Below are positions 1 to 6,350 of a DNA stretch of 11,437 nt, one piece after another. Location of the stretch: positions 1 through 11,437 of the forward strand of contig CAKQBM010000052.1 of NCBI GenBank assembly GCA_934216185.1, read 5' to 3'. Position 1 is the stretch's first letter, and every line of letters starts with the position of its first letter. The notes below the pieces were generated by a model. It worked only from the letters and a program-made list of their open reading frames with translations. It was not told the origin of the DNA and made no database searches. The translations under genes and the position numbers were made by a program. This stretch comes from an uncultured Streptococcus sp. (lineage in GTDB: Bacteria > Bacillota > Bacilli > Lactobacillales > Streptococcaceae).

Positions 1-1898
1 GTGCTAAAGGTGAGCAGACCTTTGCCTTTACTTATGAGACTGAACCAGATAATCTCAACTATTTGACAACCAGTAAGGCAGCTACTTCAAACATTACTAG
101 TAACGTCATTGATGGATTGCTTGAAAACGACCGCTATGGGAATCTTATTCCCTCTATGGCAGAGGACTGGTCTGTTTCTAAGGATGGTTTGACCTATACC
201 TATAAAATTCGTAAAGACGCCAAGTGGTATACTGCAGAAGGTGAAGAGTATGCTCCTGTTAAGGCTCAGGACTTTGTGACAGGTCTTAAATATGCAACAG
301 ATAAGAAATCAGAAGCCCTTTACTTGGTACAAGATTCGATCAAAGGTCTGGATGCCTATGCAAAAGGTGAAATCACAGACTTTGCCCAAGTCGGGATTAA
401 AGCCCTTGACGATCAAACAGTCCAATACACCTTGAACAAACCTGAAAGTTTTTGGAATTCTAAAACAACCATGGGTGTGCTTGCACCAGTCAATGAAGAG
501 TTTTTGAACTCAAAAGGGGATGATTTTGCCAAGGCTGGAGATCCGAGCAGTATTCTCTACAATGGACCTTTCGTTTTGAAATCTCTAGTAGCGAAATCAT
601 CTGTAGAGTTTGCGAAAAATCCTAATTACTGGGATAAGGACAATGTGCATATTGACAAGGTCAAATTGTCATTCTGGGATGGGCAAGATACCAGCAAACC
701 AGCAGAAAACTTTAAAGATGGTAGCCTTACAGTAGCTAGACTTTATCCTACAAATGCAAGTTTCGCAGAGCTTGAGAAGAGCATGAAAGACAATATTGTC
801 TATACTCAACAAGACTCTACGACTTATCTAGTTGGTACAAATATTGACCGCCAGTCCTATAAATATACTTCTAAGACCAGCGACGAACAAAAGACATCTA
901 CTAAAAAGGCTCTCTTAAACAAGGATTTCCGCCAAGCTATTGCCTTTGGTTTTGACCGTACAGCCTATGCTTCACAAGTGAACGGTGCTAGTGGTGCTAG
1001 CAAAATCTTGCGTAATCTCTTTGTACCACCAACATTTGTTCAAGCAGATGGGAAAAACTTTGGAGATATGGTCAAAGAAAAATTGGTGACTTACGGGGAT
1101 GAATGGAAGGATGTTAATCTTGCCGATGCCCAAGATGGTCTTTACAATCCAGACAAGGCTAAGGCTGAATTTGCCAAGGCTAAGTCAGCTTTACAGGCAG
1201 AAGGCGTGACCTTCCCAATTCATTTGGATATGCCAGTTGACCAGACAGCAACTACAAAAGTTCAACGTGTCCAATCTTTCAAACAATCGGTTGAAGAAAC
1301 CTTGGGTGCAGATAATGTCGTAATTGATATTCAACAACTACAAAAAGACGAAGTAAACAATATTACCTACTTTGCTGAAACAGCAGCTGGAGAAGATTGG
1401 GATATTTCAGATAATGTTGGTTGGGGTCCTGACTTTGCAGATCCATCTACCTACCTTGATATTATCAAACCTTCTGTAGGAGAAAGTACTAAAACATATT
1501 TAGGGTTTGACTCAGGGAAAGATAATGTAGCTGCTAAAAAAGTAGGTCTATATGACTATGAGAAATTAGTAACTGAAGCTGGAAATGAGACAACAGATGT
1601 AGCAAAACGTTATGATAAATACGCTGCAGCCCAAGCTTGGTTGACAGATAGTGCCTTGATTATCCCTACGACATCACTTACTGGTCGTCCAATCTTGTCT
1701 AAGATGGTACCATTTACGATGCCGTTTGCCTTCTCTGGTAACAAGGGAACAAGCGATCCGCTCCTATACAAATACTTGGAACTTCAAGACAAGGCAGTCA
1801 CTGTAGATGAATACCAAAAAGCTCAAGAAAAATGGATGAAAGAAAAAGCAGAATCCAATAAAAAAGCGCAAGAAGAACTTGCCAAACATGTCAAATAA
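1..1898 (+). CDS. aliA: Oligopeptide ABC transporter substrate-binding lipoprotein AliA (5' end outside window)
   Basis: Extracellular peptide-binding lipoprotein of the SBP family 5 (OppA-like) class. It hands oligopeptides to the AmiCDEF permease and is linked in pneumococcus to peptide sensing and competence. The reading frame is open from base 3, so 631 residues are visible; the TTG at 63 is internal. About 29 residues are missing by comparison with the roughly 660-residue pneumococcal AliA, and these should hold the signal peptide and lipobox cysteine. The visible protein starts AKGEQTFAFTYETEPDNLNY, the normal beginning of the mature domain, and continues with family-typical stretches such as LLENDRYGNLIPSMAEDWSVS and FRQAIAFGFDRTAY. 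It ends in a charged Lys/Glu-rich tail (EKWMKEKAESNKKAQEEL), also seen in AliA. Residue-level recall favours AliA over AliB or AmiA. A terminator follows directly. Convergent with pbp1A. Confidence 0.93.
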   Translation, partial: AKGEQTFAFTYETEPDNLNYLTTSKAATSNITSNVIDGLLENDRYGNLIPSMAEDWSVSKDGLTYTYKIRKDAKWYTAEGEEYAPVKAQDFVTGLKYATDKKSEALYLVQDSIKGLDAYAKGEITDFAQVGIKALDDQTVQYTLNKPESFWNSKTTMGVLAPVNEEFLNSKGDDFAKAGDPSSILYNGPFVLKSLVAKSSVEFAKNPNYWDKDNVHIDKVKLSFWDGQDTSKPAENFKDGSLTVARLYPTNASFAELEKSMKDNIVYTQQDSTTYLVGTNIDRQSYKYTSKTSDEQKTSTKKALLNKDFRQAIAFGFDRTAYASQVNGASGASKILRNLFVPPTFVQADGKNFGDMVKEKLVTYGDEWKDVNLADAQDGLYNPDKAKAEFAKAKSALQAEGVTFPIHLDMPVDQTATTKVQRVQSFKQSVEETLGADNVVIDIQQLQKDEVNNITYFAETAAGEDWDISDNVGWGPDFADPSTYLDIIKPSVGESTKTYLGFDSGKDNVAAKKVGLYDYEKLVTEAGNETTDVAKRYDKYAAAQAWLTDSALIIPTTSLTGRPILSKMVPFTMPFAFSGNKGTSDPLLYKYLELQDKAVTVDEYQKAQEKWMKEKAESNKKAQEELAKHVK

Positions 1899-1902
1899 AG
1901 GT

Positions 1903-1936
1903 AAGGGAGTTGGTTTGTAGCCGACTCCTTTATAAT
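1903..1936 (+). terminator. Intrinsic terminator of aliA
   Basis: An 11-bp stem with one central and one distal G-T wobble (AAGGGAGTTGG at 1903-1913 with CCGACTCCTTT at 1921-1931) encloses a 7-nt loop. The stem starts 5 bases after the aliA stop codon and its 3' arm ends in T residues. Position and shape fit a Rho-independent terminator, although the T tract is short and interrupted. Confidence 0.75.
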
Positions 1937-2048
1937 TCTTCGAAAATCAAATCAAACCACGTCAGCTTCCATCTGCAACCTCAAAACAGTGTTTTGAGCA
2001 AGCTGCAGCTAGCGCCCTAGTTTGCTTTTTGATTTTCATTGAGTATTA
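1933..2048. repeat. RUP-like degenerate insertion repeat
   Basis: A non-coding block of about 115 bp has ends forming an imperfect terminal inverted repeat. The left end reads ATTCTTCGAAAATCAAA; the reverse complement of the right end reads ATACTCAATGAAAATCAAA. TA dinucleotides lie at or near both ends. Inside are the motifs AAACCACGTCAGC, a perfect 9-bp inverted repeat CTCAAAACA-G-TGTTTTGAG (1980-1998) and the palindrome AGCTGCAGCT (2001-2010). These match my memory of the RUP element of pneumococcus, thought to be mobilised in trans by an IS630-type transposase at TA targets. It codes for nothing. This copy seems shorter than some, lacking a second internal hairpin unit. Family assignment is from memory of the consensus. 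Confidence 0.72.
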
Positions 2049-2063
2049 GCTATCTTGTAGTAA

Positions 2064-2096
2064 AAAATCCTGAGAATTTCTAACTCTCAGGATTTT
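2064..2096 (-). terminator. Terminator of the recU-pbp1A operon, possibly bidirectional
   Basis: A perfect 12-bp stem (AAAATCCTGAGA at 2064-2075, TCTCAGGATTTT at 2085-2096) with a 9-nt loop lies just beyond the pbp1A stop. On the minus strand the hairpin ends in a run of six T. On the plus strand it is followed by CTTTTA, so it may also act as a back-up stop for transcripts coming from aliA. Confidence 0.88.
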
Positions 2097-2104
2097 CTTT
2101 TATC

Positions 2105-4267
2105 TTACTGTTGTGGTTGCTGTTGAACTGGTGGATTTTGTGGCGTTGGTTGTACTGGTTGTGTTTGCTGAACAGTCTGACCAGCTTGTCCTTGATTAGG
2201 ATCGGTTGCTGGAGCATTATTGGGTTGTTGACCTACCGTAGTACTTGCCTGTGTAGTTGAACTTTCAGCTGTTGAGGATTGTTGAGTAGAGGGTTCAGTC
2301 CATATTGGGCGAGCTCCATTTTTGAATACAAATTCCCCGTTTCTGAAAAGTCCGTCTGGCATCGTCCAGTCTTCTGGATGAGTATCTTCTGATAGATACG
2401 TTATCATTGAGCGATAAACCTTAGCAGCAACTAGGAAACCATCTCCAATGATTGGAGTTAAACGATTTGAGTAACCAGTCCATACAGCCATAGAATACTT
2501 ACGAGTATAACCTACAAACGATTCATCTGGAGCTACGTAGCCAGTGTTCTTGATATACTTTTCAATTTCGTCGTCAGTATAGTTAGAAGTACCTGTCTTA
2601 CCTGCTTGTGGAAGCCATGGTAGGTAAGCACCACGTCCGATTCCGTAAGCCAAAACAGTTTTCATCATTTCGGTCATCATATAGGCAGTAGTTTCTTTCA
2701 TAGCCCGAGTACCGGCATCAGAAAATTCTTTTTCACTACCGTCACTAAAGACGATTTTATTGATATACATTGGTTTGTGGTAAATACCACCATTAGCAAA
2801 GGCGGCATAAGCAGCAGCCATTTTTTCACTACTTGCACCGTATTGTTTGTTAGATTCTGTTGTATTACTTGAAATGGCGTTAGCATAGTATATGCTTGGG
2901 TAATCAATACCTAAGCCATTTAGGAAAGTTTTAGCTCTATCTAGACCGACCTTATTCAAAGTCTCAACGGCTGTGACATTTCGTGATTGTTGAAGAGCAT
3001 ATTGGATTGTAATGTTTCCAAAGTAGCCATGATCCCAGTTGTAGAGTGGAGTATCAGTACCAGGATAGTTATAAGGAACATCATGAACAATATATGCAGT
3101 AGAGTCATAGACTCCATATTCTAAAGCGGGAGCATAGTCAGTGATTGGTTTCATAGCAGAACCCCAGTCACGATTGGTTTCCACAGCTTGGTTGGTACCA
3201 AATGAAACGTTACTTGCTTGGTGGCGAGCTCCAAGTTGGGCGATGACTTTACCATTTGAAACATCTACGACCGTAGATGCGACTTGCAAATCATCGTCAG
3301 GGTAAGAGACGTATTGATCGGAGTTGTAGATATCCCACAGATGTTTTTGAGCTTCTTGGTCTACATTTGTGTAAACATCCATCCCAGTAGTTAGAAGGTT
3401 ATAGCCAGTTTCTTGTTCTACTTGGTCGATAACCTCTTTGAGATAATTGTCCATATATGCTGGATAGCTATTGACTGATTTCAAACTTTGGAGTCCATCA
3501 GTAATAGGGGTATTGATAGCCTTCTCATACTGTTCGGCAGAAATGTAGCCTTGACCTTTCATCTCTGAAAGTACCAAGTTACGACGGTCAAGGGCAGCTT
3601 CTGGATGAGAATAGGGATCGTATTGATTCGGAGCCTGAGGCATTCCAGCCAGCAAGGCTAACTGAGGTAAACTTAAATTATTGAGGTCTTTACCATAGTA
3701 GTTTTGAGCTGCTGTCTGCATTCCATAGTTACCATTAGACATGTAGACCTTATTTATATAGTAGGTCAAGATTTCTTGCTTGGTTGCTTTTTGTTCTAAT
3801 TGAACAGCTAACCAAGCTTCCTGAGCCTTACGAGAAATAGTCTGGTCGGAAGTCGAGGTTGAAAAGTAAGTCAACTTAATCAACTGTTGGGTGAGAGTTG
3901 ATCCACCTTGGAGGGAATTGCTTTGCAGATTGCGCAAGAAAGCTCCCAGGATACGGATGGTATCAATCCCCCTGTGGTCGAAGAAGCGATGGTCTTCGAT
4001 AGAAACGATTGCCTTAACCAAATCTGTGGGAATATCATTAGCTTGGGCATTGACGCGGCGTTCAGAACCCAAGTCAGCAATGAGTTGATTTTTATTGTCG
4101 TAGATTTTACTAGAAGTTGTTGCAACTAGTTTACTCTCGGATAGGCTAGGAGCCTTGCTAACATAGTAGAAAAAAACTCCTCCGCCTAAGACAATGGCTG
4201 CGATAACCAAGCTTAAGAAGCTAATGCTCAGATACTTGATTAGGCGCAGAATCGTTGGTTTGTTCAT
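2105..4267 (-). CDS. pbp1A: Class A penicillin-binding protein 1a, mosaic/resistance-type allele
   Basis: Bifunctional peptidoglycan synthase: an N-terminal GT51 glycosyltransferase makes glycan strands from lipid II and a transpeptidase domain cross-links them outside the membrane. The 720 residues compare with 719 in pneumococcal PBP1a. Residues 1-9 are cytoplasmic and about 10-36 form the membrane anchor. The GT51 motif [10 protein letters not shown] has catalytic Glu91; [11 protein letters not shown] (121-131) follows. Transpeptidase motifs are SAMK (370-373, nucleophile Ser370), SRN (428-430) and KTGT (557-560). The extracellular tail after about 655 is rich in Gln, Ser, Thr and Pro. Against the susceptible pneumococcal sequence as I recall it, the protein has Ala371 for Thr, Thr432 for Pro, and NTGY at 574-577 for TSQF, all described in penicillin-resistant mosaics. 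Its start overlaps the recU stop (ATGA), with AGGTGG as ribosome binding site inside recU, so translational coupling is likely. Confidence 0.97.
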   Translation of the reverse strand: MNKPTILRLIKYLSISFLSLVIAAIVLGGGVFFYYVSKAPSLSESKLVATTSSKIYDNKNQLIADLGSERRVNAQANDIPTDLVKAIVSIEDHRFFDHRGIDTIRILGAFLRNLQSNSLQGGSTLTQQLIKLTYFSTSTSDQTISRKAQEAWLAVQLEQKATKQEILTYYINKVYMSNGNYGMQTAAQNYYGKDLNNLSLPQLALLAGMPQAPNQYDPYSHPEAALDRRNLVLSEMKGQGYISAEQYEKAINTPITDGLQSLKSVNSYPAYMDNYLKEVIDQVEQETGYNLLTTGMDVYTNVDQEAQKHLWDIYNSDQYVSYPDDDLQVASTVVDVSNGKVIAQLGARHQASNVSFGTNQAVETNRDWGSAMKPITDYAPALEYGVYDSTAYIVHDVPYNYPGTDTPLYNWDHGYFGNITIQYALQQSRNVTAVETLNKVGLDRAKTFLNGLGIDYPSIYYANAISSNTTESNKQYGASSEKMAAAYAAFANGGIYHKPMYINKIVFSDGSEKEFSDAGTRAMKETTAYMMTEMMKTVLAYGIGRGAYLPWLPQAGKTGTSNYTDDEIEKYIKNTGYVAPDESFVGYTRKYSMAVWTGYSNRLTPIIGDGFLVAAKVYRSMITYLSEDTHPEDWTMPDGLFRNGEFVFKNGARPIWTEPSTQQSSTAESSTTQASTTVGQQPNNAPATDPNQGQAGQTVQQTQPVQPTPQNPPVQQQPQQ

Positions 4268-4860
4268 CTTGTTTTACCACCTAATAAATGTTCTTTGATA
4301 ACATTGAGATAGGGAATTTGAGGGAAGGCACCAGCCTTGATTTCATATCCATATTCTCGAATATATCCAAGTGGCATTGATTTTTGTCCCTTATCTTGAT
4401 GATAGAAGCGAATCAAATCGAATGCCGGCAATAAGTAGGTTTCTTGCTGAGAAGAAAAGTGAAGAAGGACAAAGCAGATTCCTTGTTGGGCAAGGACTTG
4501 TTCCATATGCTGAATCTGATGTGGATGAAAATTTTTCATCGGAATCGCACGTTTTTGTTTTGTTTCCTTGGCTTCAAAATCGATGTAATATCCATTATAA
4601 ACGCCAGAATAGTCCGTCGTTGAAGCTTGTCGAAAATAGGCTTCAACAATCTTGGCACGACTTCGTTGTGGATAGTCCACTCGTACGATTTGAATAGGGG
4701 TTGGTTTCTTATGTATAACAGCCAAGCCCTGAGACAAATAGTAGTCGTTGGTAGCATTGATCATCTTTTCAAAAGACATTCCTCGGTTTGCGAAATTTTT
4801 GGGTTGAGAAAGAGATGGTTGTCTTTTTTGTGATGAAAGTTTATGTGGATAGTTGACCAT
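4264..4860 (-). CDS. recU: Holliday junction resolvase RecU
   Basis: Mg2+-dependent endonuclease that cuts four-way DNA junctions during recombinational repair and chromosome segregation in Firmicutes; it also modulates RecA. The protein is 198 residues, the usual length. Active-site residues are visible: Asp83 in TTDYSG and the D94-x-E96-x-K98 cluster in [11 protein letters not shown], with the same spacing as B. subtilis Asp88/Glu101/Lys103. The conserved NRGMSFE (25-31) and [10 protein letters not shown] (50-59) blocks are present. The start is the ATG at 4860 with an AAGGAG ribosome binding site (4865-4870, minus strand). It is first in an operon with pbp1A, whose start codon overlaps its stop, an arrangement also found in Bacillus (recU with a class A PBP). 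An extended -10 promoter lies 33 bp upstream. Confidence 0.96.
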   Translation of the reverse strand: MVNYPHKLSSQKRQPSLSQPKNFANRGMSFEKMINATNDYYLSQGLAVIHKKPTPIQIVRVDYPQRSRAKIVEAYFRQASTTDYSGVYNGYYIDFEAKETKQKRAIPMKNFHPHQIQHMEQVLAQQGICFVLLHFSSQQETYLLPAFDLIRFYHQDKGQKSMPLGYIREYGYEIKAGAFPQIPYLNVIKEHLLGGKTR

Positions 4861-4881
4861 AATTCTCCTTATTGGTACAAT
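4853..4881 (+). promoter_or_regulatory. Promoter for ypsA
   Basis: TTGACC (4853-4858), a 17-bp spacer and TACAAT (4876-4881) preceded by TGG form a near-consensus sigma-A promoter with an extended -10. The -35 element lies in the first codons of recU on the other strand. Predicted transcription start is near 4888, almost back to back with the recU start. Confidence 0.75.
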
Positions 4882-4892
4882 AACATCACTCT

Positions 4893-4901
4893 ATTATACC
4901 A
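4893..4901 (-). promoter_or_regulatory. Extended -10 promoter for recU-pbp1A
   Basis: The minus strand reads TGGTATAAT, a perfect TATAAT with the TGn extension. No good -35 hexamer lies 16-18 bp upstream (ACCCTT at 17 bp). Transcription should start near 4886, about 25 bases before the recU ATG. Confidence 0.7.
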
Positions 4902-4926
4902 TAAATTTGCACAGAAAGGGTTAAAA

Positions 4927-5454
4927 ATGGCTACAGCTTTGGTTTTAGGCTATTCTGCTTTTGATTTGGGTTTATTTTCTGACAAGGATCCTCGCCTTAA
5001 ATTGATTAAGAAAGCGATACGTAGGGATTTAGAAACTATGGCAGCAGATGGGGTGACTTGGCTTGTATTTACAGGGACTTTGGGGTTTGAATATTGGGTT
5101 TTAGAGGTTGCTCAGGAGATGAAAACCGAGTACGGTTTCCAGTTGGCCACCATTTTTGCTTTTGAAACCCATGGGGAAAATTGGAATGAAGGCAATCAGA
5201 TGAAACTGAGTCGTTTTAAGCAAGTAGACTTTGTCAAATATGCCTATCCTCGTTATGAACACAAGGGGCAGTTAAGAGACTACCAGCAGTTTTTACTGGA
5301 AAACACGAACAGTTCCTATCTTTTTTATGATGAAGAAAATGAAACGAAACTAGCTTATTTTTACCAAAAGATGAAAAATCAAGAGGACTATTTTATAAAG
5401 AGATTAACATTTGATCAATTAAATGAACTTGCAGAAAATTTTTCCGAAAATTGA
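4927..5454 (+). CDS. ypsA: YpsA-family protein (DUF1273, SLOG superfamily)
   Basis: A 175-residue cytoplasmic protein of the YpsA/DUF1273 family, a Rossmann-like SLOG fold thought to bind a nucleotide-type ligand. B. subtilis and S. aureus YpsA affect cell division through FtsZ; the biochemical activity is not known. The N-terminal strand-loop [14 protein letters not shown] (4-17) and the GTLGFEYW block (50-57) are visible. Gly53 and Glu55, which matter for function in B. subtilis YpsA, are both kept. The frame stays open upstream to an ATG at 4843, but that codon precedes the promoter at 4853-4881. The ATG at 4927 has an AGAAAGGG ribosome binding site (4914-4920) and gives the usual family start. 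It is 69 bp upstream of gpsB, as in other Firmicutes where ypsA and gpsB are neighbours, supporting a shared cell-cycle role. Confidence 0.9.
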   Translation: MATALVLGYSAFDLGLFSDKDPRLKLIKKAIRRDLETMAADGVTWLVFTGTLGFEYWVLEVAQEMKTEYGFQLATIFAFETHGENWNEGNQMKLSRFKQVDFVKYAYPRYEHKGQLRDYQQFLLENTNSSYLFYDEENETKLAYFYQKMKNQEDYFIKRLTFDQLNELAENFSEN

Positions 5455-5464
5455 CGCTTTGACC

Positions 5465-5494
5465 TTGATTTTTGTTTGCCTTTTTTTATATAAT
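5465..5494 (+). promoter_or_regulatory. Likely gpsB promoter
   Basis: TTGATT (5465-5470) and TATAAT (5489-5494) are 18 bp apart; an overlapping TATATA (5487-5492) would give 16 bp. The run of T in the spacer is A/T-rich as in many streptococcal promoters. No terminator separates ypsA from gpsB, so gpsB may be read both from here and from the ypsA promoter. Confidence 0.6.
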
Positions 5495-5523
5495 AATACT
5501 AGCAAGCGAGAATGGAGAGAGAC

Positions 5524-5865
5524 ATGGCAAGTATTATTTTTTCAGCGAAAGATATTTTTGAACAAGAGTTTGGGCGTGAAGTCCGAGGGTATAGTAAGGT
5601 AGAAGTTGATGAGTTTTTAGACGATGTCATTAAGGACTATGAAACCTATGCTGCCTTGGTCAAGTCACTTCGTCAGGAAATTGCAGATTTGAAGGAAGAA
5701 TTAGCCCGTAAACCGCAAGTGAGTTCAGCCCCAAGTCCTAGTCACCCAGATCCAATTGATGTGGCAGCTTCATCTTCTATGACGAATTTTGATATTTTGA
5801 AACGCTTGAATCGTCTTGAAAAAGAAGTATTCGGCAAACAAATTTTAGACAATCCTGATTTATAA
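5524..5865 (+). CDS. gpsB: Cell division protein GpsB (DivIVA family)
   Basis: Small DivIVA-like adaptor on the inner face of the membrane. It docks class A PBPs and other wall enzymes and balances septal against peripheral peptidoglycan synthesis; in pneumococcus it also supports StkP signalling. The 113 residues comprise an N-terminal DivIVA domain (1 to about 62) with [18 protein letters not shown] and a following coiled coil, a Pro/Ser linker (64-85), and a C-terminal oligomerisation helix with [17 protein letters not shown] (88-104). The PBP-binding groove residues Tyr23, Asp29 and Asp33 are present. The ATG at 5524 is preferred over the ATG at 5512 because GGAGAG (5514-5519) is a well-placed ribosome binding site and the protein then begins [10 protein letters not shown] as in pneumococcus. 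The stop codon lies within the -10 of the next gene, rnpB. Confidence 0.95.
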   Translation: MASIIFSAKDIFEQEFGREVRGYSKVEVDEFLDDVIKDYETYAALVKSLRQEIADLKEELARKPQVSSAPSPSHPDPIDVAASSSMTNFDILKRLNRLEKEVFGKQILDNPDL

Positions 5866-5866
5866 T
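5861..5866 (+). promoter_or_regulatory. -10 element for rnpB overlapping the gpsB stop codon
   Basis: A perfect TATAAT includes the gpsB TAA stop (5863-5865). It is about 15 bp before the first paired base of the RNase P RNA, the right distance for a start near 5873. No convincing -35 is seen at 16-18 bp, so a shared transcript from gpsB is an alternative. Confidence 0.5.
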
Positions 5867-5879
5867 TCAGGTCTTGTCA

Positions 5880-6276
5880 CATGCAATTTTTGGATAATCG
5901 CGTGAGGAGAGTTGCTTCTCATGAGGAAAGTCCATGCTAGCACAGGCTGTGATGCCTGTAGTGTTTGTGCTAGGCGAAACCATAAGCCTAGGGACGAGAA
6001 ATCGTTACGGCAGTTGAAATGGCTAAGTCCTCGGATAGGTCAGAGTAGGCTTGAAAGTGCCACAGTGACGGAGTCTTTCTGGAAACAGAGAGAGTGGAAC
6101 GCGGTAAACCCCTCAAGCTAGCAACCCAAATTTTGGTCGGGGCATGGAGTACGCGGAAACGAACGTAGTATTCTGACTGCTATCAGCTAGAGCTGTTAGT
6201 GGTAGACAGATGATTATCGAAGGAAGTGGTCCTAGTCACTTCTGGAACAAAACATGGCTTATAGAAAATTGCATAT
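5880..6276 (+). ncRNA. rnpB: RNase P RNA, bacterial type B
   Basis: Catalytic RNA of RNase P, which with RnpA removes 5' leaders from pre-tRNAs. The universally conserved blocks occur in order: GAGGAAAGTCC (5923-5933, 5' strand of P4), GAAAGTGCCACAG (6053-6065), GGTAAACCCC (6103-6112), GACAGATGATTAT (6205-6217) and ACAAAACATGGCTTATAG (6247-6264, 3' strand of P4). The ends pair as P1: ATGCAATTTT (5881-5890) with AAAATTGCAT (6265-6274). Length near 395 nt and Firmicute context indicate type B. Ends are set from P1 and could be off by several bases. An open frame at 5912-6121 inside it is not a gene. Confidence 0.96.
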
Positions 6277-6281
6277 AGGTT

Positions 6282-6313
6282 GGGGCTGAGAAATTTTCTC
6301 AACCTCATTTTTT
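6282..6313 (+). terminator. Intrinsic terminator of rnpB
   Basis: An inverted repeat GGGGCTGAGAA/TTCTCAACCTC (6282-6306, tight loop, one C-A mismatch and one G-T pair) is followed by six T (6308-6313). It begins 7 bases after the P1 helix closes. Confidence 0.8.
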
Positions 6314-6332
6314 AAAGTGGACATATAGAAAG

Positions 6333-6344
6333 GTCTTGCAAGAC
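6333..6344 (+). repeat. 12-bp perfect palindrome between Shine-Dalgarno and start codon
   Basis: GTCTTGCAAGAC is self-complementary and can fold as a 4-bp stem with a TGCA loop. It lies between AGAAAGG (6327-6333) and the ATG at 6351. Folding would shorten the 17-nt gap to about 6 nt, the normal distance. A protein-binding operator is an alternative. Confidence 0.5.
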
Positions 6345-6350
6345 TGTAAC

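Noticed and set aside
1980..1998. Perfect inverted repeat CTCAAAACA-G-TGTTTTGAG considered as a stand-alone regulator operator or terminator.
   Set aside because: It is the internal hairpin of the RUP-like element and has no following T tract or adjacent promoter.
3880..4129. Open frames on both strands overlapping the glycosyltransferase region of pbp1A, including two on the plus strand.
   Set aside because: They lie fully inside a strongly conserved coding region, have no ribosome binding site or promoter, and resemble no known protein; they are by-products of pbp1A codon use.
4843..4926. Upstream in-frame ATG that would extend YpsA by 28 residues.
   Set aside because: The extension overlaps the recU start and the promoter at 4853-4881, has no ribosome binding site, and is not part of the family; the ATG at 4927 fits.
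5512..5523. Upstream ATG for gpsB.
   Set aside because: It lies within or before the GGAGAG ribosome binding site that serves the ATG at 5524, and the family protein starts [10 protein letters not shown].
5912..6121. 69-codon open frame on the plus strand after gpsB.
   Set aside because: It lies entirely within the RNase P RNA, whose conserved blocks explain the sequence.
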